Shown here piece after piece: positions 39,983 to 50,900 of a DNA stretch of 64,000 nt. The stretch is from contig JAGQDJ010000014.1 of assembly GCA_022885665.1 (NCBI GenBank), forward strand, positions 124,001 to 188,000. The letters are read 5' to 3'. The notes under the pieces are model-generated. The model did not search any database. It worked only from the letters and a program-made list of their open reading frames with translations, and was not told where the DNA came from. The stretch comes from Triops longicaudatus. Its lineage: Eukaryota > Arthropoda > Branchiopoda > Notostraca > Triopsidae. Made by a program: the position numbers and the translations under genes. Position 1 is the stretch's first letter. Each line of letters begins with the position of its first letter.

Positions 39983-40887
39983 TATCTATGACGGAAGTAC
40001 GGAATTGTCAGGGTCAGTTTTGACAAGCGTGACCATACGCCGTGTACCGGCCGTAACCGTAACGCTGGTTACGTTTTTCGTTGTTTTTCTAACTTACACA
40101 CGCTTTTTTAATGTCAGTTCTGATGCCAGCCCAGAGAACAGGCAGACTTCCAAGTTGTGAGAACCGAAAGTCCCGCCTTTGCCGTCTTCAGGTGGAGCGG
40201 GGGGCGTGCACTACTCTCCATGTGTGAGTGCACGCTTCGCAACCCGCTACTGCCCTCAGGCTCTAGGCTTCCGTCACGCCCATGTCACGTCGTTCATTCG
40301 AGGAAAACGCTTTGTGATGAAAAACAAAATGAATTCAAACCACCGTCCCCTTGAATCAGATTCGTACGACGTAGGGTTTCCGGAAGCCGGTTTTCACCTT
40401 CAGTTTGTACTTCCCTCGGAATTGTGGTCATGTCTAAAGCGCAATTGGGAATCCAGGCAACTGAACGCTAATTAAAAAAAAATGCATGGCAGGGAAAAAA
40501 TGCCACAAAGTACGTCTACAAATGGTCCACCTGCTTCCGAAAACCCTTAGTACCACGCATTCACCCACTCACTCGTACCGGCATCAAACTCCGCTTAATC
40601 GGGAGATATCGGAATGAATCTTGACCCTATAGGACAGAAGTTCCCAGAACTTTTCAATCAAATGTGCACTGGGCGTTTAGAAATTGTGTGTCGTGGTGCC
40701 GAAATTCCAAAAACAGTTGTGTTAAAGCTAAAAGTAATTGCTTTTAGTCGAAGTATTGCGTCACTACAAGGCAACCAAAGCGCACTAGAATGCCGTTGCC
40801 CGTTTTAGGAACCACTGCTACAGCGTATTTCAAACTAACTCTGGCAGTCGTTTCACTGTAGTAGCCACCATTTTAGGAGCCATGTTC

Positions 40888-41245
40888 CAACAACGGGTCG
40901 GACAGTGATCCGATCCATGGCAACATGTTAGCTATGGATCACGACCAGTGATCCGTTTTTTTGTATGTTCGGTTCATTGCACAATCCGGATCCCACATTT
41001 CAGATCATGATCCTTGATCAGTAGGATGGGATAATGATCCTTGATGAGTTTTTGCGAATCTCGGATCGCTGTGTGATCCGGATTGCAGATTCAGATCACG
41101 ATTTACTAAATTCAGATCACGAATCGTGATACATTTACACAGACCACGGATCAAATGATTATTATTTTTTTTATTTTTTTATTATTTTTTTTTTTTTATC
41201 CACAGTGATCCAAAGCAATTTTGGACCACAGTCCGCCCATCACTG
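40888..41245. mobile_element. Probable non-autonomous hAT-like element
   Basis: The left end reads caacaacgggtcggacagtg. The right end, read on the opposite strand from 41245, is cagtgatgggcggactgtgg. These align over about 25 bp with a few mismatches and one gap. The CAGTGATGGGC terminus is the consensus seen in many animal hAT transposons (established knowledge). There is no transposase frame. The interior has 15 GATC sites in degenerate short repeats (ggatcac, tgatccg) and a T-rich tract near 41160-41200. No clean 8-bp target duplication is visible: ttcctaac follows the right end, while only a partial match (ttccaaca) lies at the left end. The copy is probably old. Confidence 0.55.
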
Positions 41246-42859
41246 TTCCTAACGTTCACGGATGTCATGGGATTTCATTTTCGTAAAATGAAAAAGCAAT
41301 CGCGCATAGTCTTTGCTCACAATACTCCAGTGGTGCTTTTAGTGTCACGACCGCACACCCCAATTTTGGATACGTCAAGACGTTGAGTTGGGGTTTTGCT
41401 TCCTAAGCGCTATCCCACATAAGCGGAATTTAAGTTACGAACCGAACCGGACGTAAGAACATACAATTCAATACGAGGTTAACTTTGCATGCGGGACTAA
41501 TTTATACGCAGATTTAAGATGCCGGACTCTCCTTCTGCGGATAAAGCAAGTCTCTTATATGCAGTTACCTCCTACACCTGGACACGACAGTCACATAAAC
41601 GCCTGAATTGGATTCTGGACTACTACGACGCGAATATCAGTCAGAGTTAAACGAGTTAGTACGTAAAACAAGGGAGCCCGGATGTAAGAGAGAACTTCGT
41701 GAAGGAGAGCTGCTTATCAGAATAAATGGCTTAGTACTGGAACCGCATGTAATAGAAACCAGATTGCATGAAATTGGTGCTAGGCCGTTTCGTCTCTCAC
41801 AACCAGATTGGTCGATAATTGAGCGCACACACATAAGTCGTAAGTATACACGAAAATTTGTTCAAGCGTCACACAAGAACATGATTATGATCACGTTTAA
41901 ATGTACGAAATTTTGAGCGGTTGGGGAAAAAATGCCATACATACCAAAAACGCATTAAAGTAAATAATAAAAATAACTTACGAAAAGCGAAGGATGATTT
42001 GGTGGGTGCTTCATCACGTTGTTACCGCAGAACTTACGTATTCGAACTCCCGGTGGAGAATGATGCAAACTGTGCAAGGTGGTAAACATGCGAGATTTCA
42101 AATCAATTAAACATTTCTGACGCAATGTTTGAACGCTTCTAGATAAGAGAAGCGTACCCTTGCATAAAACTATGCATTAAGTTGCCCTAAGTTAAATACT
42201 GTGCACTTATTAGGTATTTGGAAAAAGACTTTGGCGTAAAACTGTAGCTGACACTTGTTACGCGTCCAAGGGCTCAAACGTTTATACGTAGAACCAAAGG
42301 GAGCCCACACAAAAGGCCAGGACGTAGCAAGAATCCCTGGACAAGTCATTCAGACAAGTTCGGGCAAGTCTGAAAATGGGAGGCTTGCTTAGGGGTTGCT
42401 ACTACGGTACTGCTCAAACTACAGTGCTGCTTCTGGCGCTAATTATGCTTACGACAGCAGAACATCTTTATAGCATTAGGGAAAGAAGCTTCGTGTCGCA
42501 AAAACCTTAGTGTTAAAAAAGAAAAATTAAAATCCATCAATCAGTGATTCCGTATTCCCACTAGTTTTGGCAGATGAAATGCTAGTTCACTGTAATGCAA
42601 AATTCTATAAATTTGGGCCTGGATAAAATCCTGGCTGTATGCAATATACGAGGTTAGAGAACAGTCGTAAGAAGTAAAAACCAAAACTGGTTCATGCGTG
42701 ATAGTTTTTTCGAAGTAGCCTGGATGCTACATCATGCGGTCTTAATGCACAGGCTTATTTTCCCCCCGCCCTGCGCTTTCCTATGCTGTTTCGGTATACG
42801 CGGCACAACCACAGCGCATAACTTGAGTGACTCTGCCTGTATGAATCTTCCTTTATTGT

Positions 42860-42904
42860 TTCGATTTACGCGGTACCTAAGTCGGATAGACCGCATAAAT
42901 CGAA
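42860..42904. repeat. Inverted repeat, 15-bp arms with 15-nt loop
   Basis: ttcgatttacgcggt (42860-42874) and accgcataaatcgaa (42890-42904) are reverse complements except for one base. A related sequence (tgtttcggtatacgcggcac) lies about 70 bp upstream. It sits about 130 bp upstream of the WFS1 start codon. Confidence 0.7.
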
Positions 42905-43038
42905 GGTCCGTTGTATAACGTAGAAGTTACCAGATGGCGTGCTTAATCTATTTACTAAATTTTCGGCACGAAGTATTTATTTACCGGTAGCTTTTAGCCA
43001 AAAAATTTTATGTTCTAGTGTAATTAATCTTGTTGATC

Positions 43039-46000
43039 ATGGAAAACGGGAAACAAATAGGTGCTACACCGGCCCAAACTTCCCGGAAAACTTCTAGAAA
43101 ACAGTGGATTTTACACGGTGGGTTGATTTTACCTGTCTTCATTCTGTGAGAAATGAAACGATTTCTTCTGACGTCAAATAATTTCAGATGGTCCTAATGG
43201 CTCTTTGCATCGGCTGCGGGTCCGTATGGCTGAAGAGGGCTGCAGTGATTCTCAGTTAGCCTTAGCTCAGCAACTTCTTCAAGAAAATACAAGTAAAATA
43301 TATAATTTTTCTTAACGTTATCGTTAAACTCACCTTACCAACCCAACCTGTACTTTTCAGACGAAAGCGATCAACTTGCTGTGCACTGGTTGCTAAGAGC
43401 AGCAGAACAAGGTCAAGAAGAAGCATTACGTCTTTTAAGAACTTGCCTAGAAAGCCGGAAAGGTAACTTATTTTGTTTATTTCCAATTGACGTTTGCAAC
43501 ATGTACTCAAATTACCGTGTCTACGTAGGCATTACCGAACAAAGTTACCTCGAAGTTCGAGCGTGCTTATCTCGACCGCTTGTTGAGCGATCAGCGCGAA
43601 ACGCTGCTCGTAATTTGTTTTCCAAGTAAAATCTATACTTCTAACAATGCTTTGTATTGAACAAACTTGTACTCATCTCGCCGTTTTCTTACTCAGTTTA
43701 GCCCACGGTAGTGATTTTGTTTCAGCCTATCAGCTAGAAGATGTCCTTTTGCCTAACAATTCTCCAAACTTGTTGGTTCCATCCGATGATATTGGGAATG
43801 AGTCTGTCGACCAAACAGTCCGACAAGGTAAACTAGTCACAGAAGTTATTGTACCCCTTTAACAATTCACACGTTTATTTTATAAATCTAGTTTCGCCTC
43901 CCATGGGAGGTGAATTAATCAGCGAGCAGCACTTAGTATCCGGAGCTTCGATGTACGCACGCGGTCACCTGCCTCCTTTTCGCTTCGGTCTGGCCAGCAA
44001 ACGGAGTTTAAGGGACCATTTTATCTCCACAGTCACATCTACAAAGTTTCTTCTACTATTTCTAACCACTTTGGGTGGAATGGGCTTCTTGTTTCAATCA
44101 GAAAGTAGTCTGTTCCTCTGTTGTGCAATTGTCATGCTTATGATAGCAACCGGAATAGCCATAACTGCCACAGGTATATTATCCTGTCCATTTATATGTT
44201 TAGATTACGTGTGAGCTATGTTATTATTTCAGTCCGTAATTGAATTTTGTATGCCTTTTTTAACACTTGTTTGGTCTTTTTTGTTTGTCAAGTGAGAACT
44301 TGCCAACTGCAAAGAGACTGGGAGTGTTTTCAGTCTTGGTCGCGCTTGCTGCAAATGCACGCGAGAGATTTGCAACCGTATGTTCCGGAAGGTCAATTCT
44401 TACGGCGTTCTTACCCTCCGCATTATAGCAGGTAAAGAAAACAGTGTGAAATTCTTATGTTATGTTTACAAAAGTCGTCAAAATGTCGCAGATTTTTCAT
44501 GGCGTTGGTTCCGTGTGTCATCTTGCCCCCCATATTGCGCCAAATATCCCCCTTAGCCCTACCTTACCCGTCAGGGTTCATGGCAGACCCTTACGGAGGA
44601 CTACCGTTCGGCGAGTTGGCCCTGGTCGCCTTTTTGATGTGCTCACTCTGCTGGCCAGCGTTTACAACCACATGGGCGTTCATCAGACCCATTGACGAGT
44701 TTTTGTGCGGCTTGGGATGGGTTCTACTGCGTTCGGATATCAACAAAGCGCTGTGGGATGAGGAGGAAGGAGGGCCTGGTAGTTGGATATACCAGTGTTC
44801 GCATATTTTAGTCCAACTGAGCGTCTTTTCCATTATGGGCGCAATCTTGGTTAGCGTGAGTTACATACGCCAACTTCGTCGCTGTGAAAATGCACAAAAT
44901 CTCGTTGCTTGGTTCGTTCCGCATATTTCCAGCCTTGCCTGGCTCTGGCTGGGCATTGACTGGTTCCGACAAGCCACGTGGGCGGGACTAGTGCGGGGAA
45001 TCGTTGGTATCTTCGTATGTGCCGTATGGCCCGTTCTGACCTGGCCGCAAGTGGCGTTGATTGCTTTGGTGAGCTCAACCCATCTGCTAGTATTTAATGG
45101 CCCCGCCTACCTAGCGGTGGTGGAAGTTTGCATAGTTCTTTTAGTGTACGTGAAGACGAAAACGTACCTTGTCAAAGTCACGGACATGAGCCGTTCGTTT
45201 GTGACATCATCGCCCCGGATCGTCACAGCTTTCGTGGTGGCGCTTTTAGCAACTTTATTTGTCACTTGGCAATGGTATGACGGTGTAAGTGACAATAGTA
45301 CCACTATCACAGCTAAAGAGTCTCAAGTCGATGACGCAGAAGAAGTACTCAGATCCCCTGGGTTTGAATTTACCAAAGGGTTTGCAGAATTCGTGGACCA
45401 ATCCGAGATTCCGGTGAAGGTAGAAGAAACGGCAGATGTGGAATTTAAATGGCAGGACTATCGTAATTTCTGCCATGAGCCGGCATGGGAAAGGAGTTCC
45501 ATGGCGCGAACTCAGCTACAGTGTGCAAGCTTGGGTGGCTTGGTTGTCCAATGGGAAGGCATAGTTAAACAAGTAAATTTAGTTTTGTGATTTCCTGGAT
45601 TTGAAAACATAAGTGCTCCCGATAGTAAAGGTACGTTTTTAAATAATAATCTTGGTATTCTGTAGGTACAAATCACGGAGCGACGGAATTGGCTGGAGAG
45701 TGTACTGAGTTGGATGCCAGGAGGTGCAGCTAACTGGGTAGCTTGCCGGTATGGTGAAACGTGGAATCAGTGCAATGAAAAAGACGATTGGAACGATATG
45801 GAAAGAAAAAGGTGCCAAATATTGGGTTCATTAGCCCAGGAACACGGTTATGGCTGTCATTTGAATCAGTGGACCAAGCTTAGACTTCTAATTGAGGTAA
45901 AAATTAATCAGTTTTAATGCGTAGTTAAAAACTGATTGAATTGTGTGCAGATTGTGCCGGCTGGGCGATTTTGGGAATCGAAGTTGGTATTTTTGCTGCG

Positions 46001-46301
46001 AGCAGATTCGAATCTTCAAGATGTGGTATTGCACTTGCACCGTGATGACCGTATTTTGTTCACTGGAAAGTTAATTGGTCCTACGTTGGGCAGTTCAAGG
46101 CCCGAAATGGAGTTGGTGGATGTTATGTGTCAAGTTTGCCAGGCAGGAAACTTGGATTCAAGTCAGTTCGAGAAAGTCAACTTGGCAGAAAATTTATTTG
46201 CATTTGGAGGGAAACACATTCTAACTTCGGCTCAGGCCTTAATGGATTTCATGCTAACTCCTTTTTTGAGAGTGAATGTTACTCGTATATTTTCTAACTA
46301 A
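43039..46301 (+). CDS. WFS1: Wolframin, ER membrane protein
   Basis: ER-resident multipass membrane protein involved in calcium handling and the unfolded-protein response. Ten exons: 43039-43117, 43188-43292, 43361-43462, 43529-43625, 43697-43827, 43892-44173, 44293-44431, 44492-45572, 45666-45896, 45951-46301. The product is 865 residues (human 890). The cytosolic N-terminus has a Sel1-like helical region (residues about 30-100, with LAVHWLLRAAEQGQEEALRL). A hydrophobic core follows from about residue 215 to 575, with many predicted membrane spans. The large C-terminal lumenal domain includes the family motif SSMARTQLQC (around 649-656), then WLESVLSWMPG and a cysteine-bearing C-terminal region. 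The ATG at 43039 is the only in-frame start with a reasonable N-terminus. Divergent from the TNFR-like gene, convergent with liprin-alpha. Confidence 0.95.
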
Positions 46302-46475
46302 AGTAGTGAAGAAGAACAAAGGGACAAGGACAAATTAAAGTTGTGCAATAGTATGGATCTTGCTTTTTACATAATTCGCGTCTTTGTGTCTATTTTTCTG
46401 AAAATAACAAGAAGAAGCTACAGTGTGCTAAGAATATAAAATCTCTTGTATTTATACTGTATGTTTTCCATGTGA

Positions 46476-46481
46476 AATAAA
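46476..46481 (+). promoter_or_regulatory. Poly(A) signal for WFS1
   Basis: AATAAA 175 bp after the WFS1 stop. Confidence 0.65.
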
Positions 46482-46512
46482 CTGTTAACTTAACGTGTGA
46501 AAAGTGTAACTG

Positions 46513-46518
46513 TTTATT
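46513..46518 (-). promoter_or_regulatory. Possible poly(A) signal for liprin-alpha
   Basis: Minus-strand AATAAA, facing the WFS1 signal 32 bp away. It is the first canonical copy downstream of the liprin-alpha stop. Confidence 0.4.
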
Positions 46519-47980
46519 ACTGTGTAGTAAAATACAAATTGCACAGATAGACGACGGTTGCTATTACGGTTTGGAACTACAAGATTTTAATATTTTAAAC
46601 TATGTCTCTTGCTTTAAGCGTTAAAAATTTGTAGGGTAAATTTGTGTTAAAGAGATCATCTGTTTTCTTAATATTTCCCCTAATCTGTAATGAACCGTCA
46701 TTTCTTCATTTCCACTCAAATGCGGTGGCAGCACTACTTTCCGTAACTATCTGCTGCAATTACAGATTCCTATACATTCAAAACAATCGGGTCCTTGATT
46801 TTCCATCACATTTAATAGCATTTGTAATGCACTGTCACAGGCAGTACGTACAGCACGAAAACACAGACTCGATACACTCAGAAAAGAGACAAACAATAAT
46901 AAAGAATGAATGAGTTGAATGAATAAAGTCGCTGGATCCGGACATGCAGATGAAAATGTAAAAAAATCAGAAAAATGGCTCTGGCTTTTGATCCAAAAAA
47001 TCGACCGAGTGCAACACAGGTTATTCTCTCTCCTCCACTGAAACTTAGAAACATTTTTAGCAGCGCGTCTTCACCATCACAAATAAAAAAGGAAAAAGTT
47101 TACAAGGAATGGTTTTTGCACACATCGCACTATTCTTTTCCCCACTTATAATCCTTCTAATATATATTAGCGCCTCTCAAATGTGTCACGTATGTTTCAC
47201 CCAAACCCCCAGAATGAAATGATCACTACAAGATGACATGGAGACTGGAGAGAACACGAAAAGCTTGACAGCCTTAGCAGAGAATCTTTTTGTTTTCGGG
47301 CTTTCAGAGCGAGGGGAGTAAGATGGGAGTTCATAGCTAGTTTCCAGAAATTATAATTTCCCGACAAGGAATACTTCCAAATGTCCTCCATTAAGTAAAA
47401 TTGGATACCACTTGTGGTAAAGGTCCAAAATTAAAATAAAAGTAAACGGAATTTACTTTAAAATGTGAACAATTTGGGGCGTAGTTTCGGTTGTGCTTTA
47501 ACCCTAAATTGATTCAAACAGATTTTTGATTTAAAAAGAAAAACTCTTGAGATGTGAGTTTTCATCTCTCTTATAAAAATAATAAAACAAACCAAGTCTT
47601 CTCTTTTGTGGGGCCCTTCGCAATGTTATGGAAAAAGAAATCGCCTAAGTCGACAAAAAGAATTTCTTTCCAATCAATAAAAATAACACAAAAGCTGAGT
47701 TTTACAACAAAGAGACTGGCCAGGGTGACAACACGAGATTTTGTTATGCTTTTCTTCCATCTTGGCAAGGACGGCAGGGTGTGGGGAGGAATAGAGGGGA
47801 CGGGGGAGAACGGGGAAAGTCGGGGTGTTTTTCCCACCTGACTGAAACAAGCTTGGTTAACCTAAAAGAAAATGTGCCAAAGCTTCCAAAGCTGGGGGAG
47901 GAGGACAATGTTGTGTGAGAAATTTGTTTTGCCTAGCTGCCCTATCCTACAATAGTTATGCTACAAGTTGCCTAGAAAAT

Positions 47981-50900
47981 TTATACAGCGTGCGAAACGG
48001 ATGCTCCATCAGGAACATCGGTGCCTCGATCCGTCACCGACGCGAGCAAAACGCCGAATTCACGCTCTAACACTTGCCGAGCCTACAGGTTGGAAACAAA
48101 ACCATGTACAGTAACTCAGAATGGAAATTGAAGTATTTTCGCTTACCTGTACATTTTGCGTGGGAATTTGCAAGGCTAAGGCCATGCTATTGGCATCAAA
48201 TGACTCGTCGAGTGCCAGCAAAGCGCCATGAACACCCGATTCTAATAAATTGTTCGCATACTCCTGAAAAAGAAGTAAAAATGAGTTTTTTGTCACGAAC
48301 TGACAGCGTTATAAAGAGAGAAAATACACCCTGCAAATCTCTCGAGGACGGACACACCATGGTCAATTGTAATGCTAAGCTTATGGTGACTATATTTCTT
48401 TCTTTCTTCTCTCTATGACAATGCGTGCTGTTTCGTGTACAAATCTCCTCTCCAGCTGATGTCCTACGCGTGAGAAATTTCCAAATTGCGCTTTTTTAAA
48501 ATTTTTTGATTTCGCAACTGTGGACGCAATTTTGGAAAGTTCCGACCACAATTATTTTGTTTGTTGTCACAAAATACATGTTTTAACATAAGACCTTTTG
48601 CTTAATCCACAATTTCCAACATTACTAATTAAATATCCAAGAATTTTTTGTTATAGTATTTTACAACCAATTTAATATTAACAAAAACTACTGCTGTAAG
48701 AATTTTTAAGTTTTCTTGGCCTGTATGCCGCACACACAAGTCGAAAAAAATATAATAAAAATAAAACGACTGAATTTACTTTCAAACCGATCAGCACGAC
48801 CCAGCGAATAACTCGCTCGTTCGTCCAGACCAGAATGTCCCGGTTTTCCATTTCGCTCAGCCTCCGCCTTTCCTCCAGCTGCTGTCTATCATAATTGAGT
48901 TTCTTGAGCAGCAATGCACCGTACTGCAGGCTCGTTCTAACCGAGGAAAAAACGAAGATTAGCTGAAATATTTAAAGAACTTGTCTGGCCGTTTCAATTT
49001 TTGACGCTACGCAGAAAAAATCTGAGCTTACCGATGGAATGCGTCCACCATCTTGAGCTGTCCTCGTAGCTCGCGTTTGGTTAAGTGATCCAGCATCCTA
49101 GCATCGACCAATGATTCCATAAACGTACTACGATATTGCGGCAGGCCTAAAGACGGCAGGAAATAGTGTCCGACCCACTGATGGTTCATATCCCCATAGG
49201 CCAACGTCGTGCGTGACGTCATGGGCGCGGAAGGCGACGTCAGGGACACCATTTCTTGGATTGCCAGTCGCAATTTGAGTCGATGCAACGGATTAGATAT
49301 CCCAATCTCGCGTTGAATTTCGGTATCAGACAAGGCAGACATAATAGCGCCAGATTTAACGTTGGCTCGACACGCTGCCACGTACCAAGCGGGCATGCCA
49401 ACCCATAATTCGAGCCACGCCACGATCGTAGGACCATTCCATAAGGCAAATGGCGTCCCTGCTTTCATAGCTTCGGCCAGTAACTCGTGCCGGGAAGAAT
49501 AATATTCCCTTTTATACAAATAGAGAAAAAAAGACATTAGTATTTCAATATAACACAGGAGTCGCGTTAAAGGAGTGAAGTCGTCGTACTTCTTCTTTTT
49601 CCTTCGATCGAAATCCTTCTGACCTAGCCCCGCCCCTACTGGCGTCGACGGTACCGTGCCCATGGGGCTGGAAAACGGCTGAAGATCAGGACTACTGACG
49701 GGCCCATAATCGGCGTAACCGAAGTTGGTCGCATAGCCGTCTGGCGCCGTTACACTCGCGGAGGACTCGCTCCTCGTTTCGTTCATGAGAGGATCTTTAC
49801 TTTTGACCTAAGACAACAAAACCTCAGTAATTTCTTAATTCTCACCCAAAAGTATAACTAATCTCAATAAAGTGAGTAATATAAATTATAAATGTACCGT
49901 TAGTATTGCAATGTAATATGATCATTTAAACGACTTACCTTTTCTTTCTTGCTAAAAAGCTTGCCTAAGGATGACTTGATACCTTTCTTCTTATTAGATG
50001 CTCCGCCAGCAAGGGATGGTTTATGTAAAGAATCTTGACTACTTCCCGTTGACGCTGAATGAGTACTATCTGCCAAAGAACTCCTAAAATGATGCAAAAA
50101 GAAAAAAATATAAGTATAGTCTCTTTTTGAAATTTTATGCTTTTTGATTAATTTCTATTCGAGTGAAACAGAACCTGATATGCTCCACGTAAGATTCCCT
50201 AGCCTGAGTTTGGCTGGAAAAGCAGCATTAACACAAGTAATGTAAAAGATTAGTTAGAAGAATGTCAAAACTTCATTATAAATGAAGACAATTAAAATTT
50301 TTCTACCTTCTCACATCGTCTAAAGCTGCCTGAAGCTTTTCTAATCGCAAAGACCGACTTTCCTGATAACTTAACGGCGTTTCTTGACCGCTTGCATGAT
50401 CCGGCATTTGAGGCGAATACGCGTACAACGGTGTCGTCGTCTGAATCGATAAAGAAATACATTAAAGATATTACAAATTCAAACAATCTTACTGTCGTAT
50501 TAATTCCGTCAGGTGAAACAGTGTAAGACCAATTCATCTAAAAGCGAACAATGTGTAAAATTAATTCCCTTGATCCATTACAGTTACTATACGCGAAATA
50601 TAGGTACCGTGTGATATTTCTGCAGGTACTCCCTAGGAGAGTGTGGCAGCGTAGCACTATTTCCCGCTGCATTGCCCATAATATCGCTAGCTGAACTGTA
50701 ATGACTGGGTAAGGTGTTGTAATTGGCGTTGTTGTACGACTGGTTGGGCGCCGTGCCTGGCCCCGTTTGCAAGTACATGGCATTCTGACCATGCCCCACT
50801 GCTTGACGCGGCGTCGATCGTCCACTGTGTTCCATGGACGCTATATGATCCATTGACGACGTCACTCGGTACTCCAATTCCTCCGCTCGCTGCTCCGTTG

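Larger units (their letters stand above)
39983..43038. other. Head-to-head intergenic region, TNFR-like / WFS1
   Basis: About 3 kb with no supported gene. It holds a probable hAT-like element (about 40888-41245), a 15-bp hairpin at 42860-42904 and a perfect 8-bp hairpin near 42132-42155 (acgcttct/agaagcgt). An open frame at 41599-41916 has coding-like composition but no start, domain or splice context. Confidence 0.6.
46302..47980. other. Tail-to-tail region, WFS1 / liprin-alpha
   Basis: Contains the 3' UTRs. The WFS1 poly(A) signal lies at 46476-46481. The nearest canonical minus-strand signal after the liprin-alpha stop (47981) is at 46513-46518, implying a liprin 3' UTR of about 1.46 kb unless a variant hexamer is used. 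Frames at 46644-46913 and 47554-47841 are not supported as genes. Confidence 0.6.

Noticed and set aside
41519..41916. 44-codon ATG frame followed by a 105-codon frame with coding-like composition
   Set aside because: The two are in different frames, no homologue was recalled and no splice context was found; possibly an eroded pseudogene.
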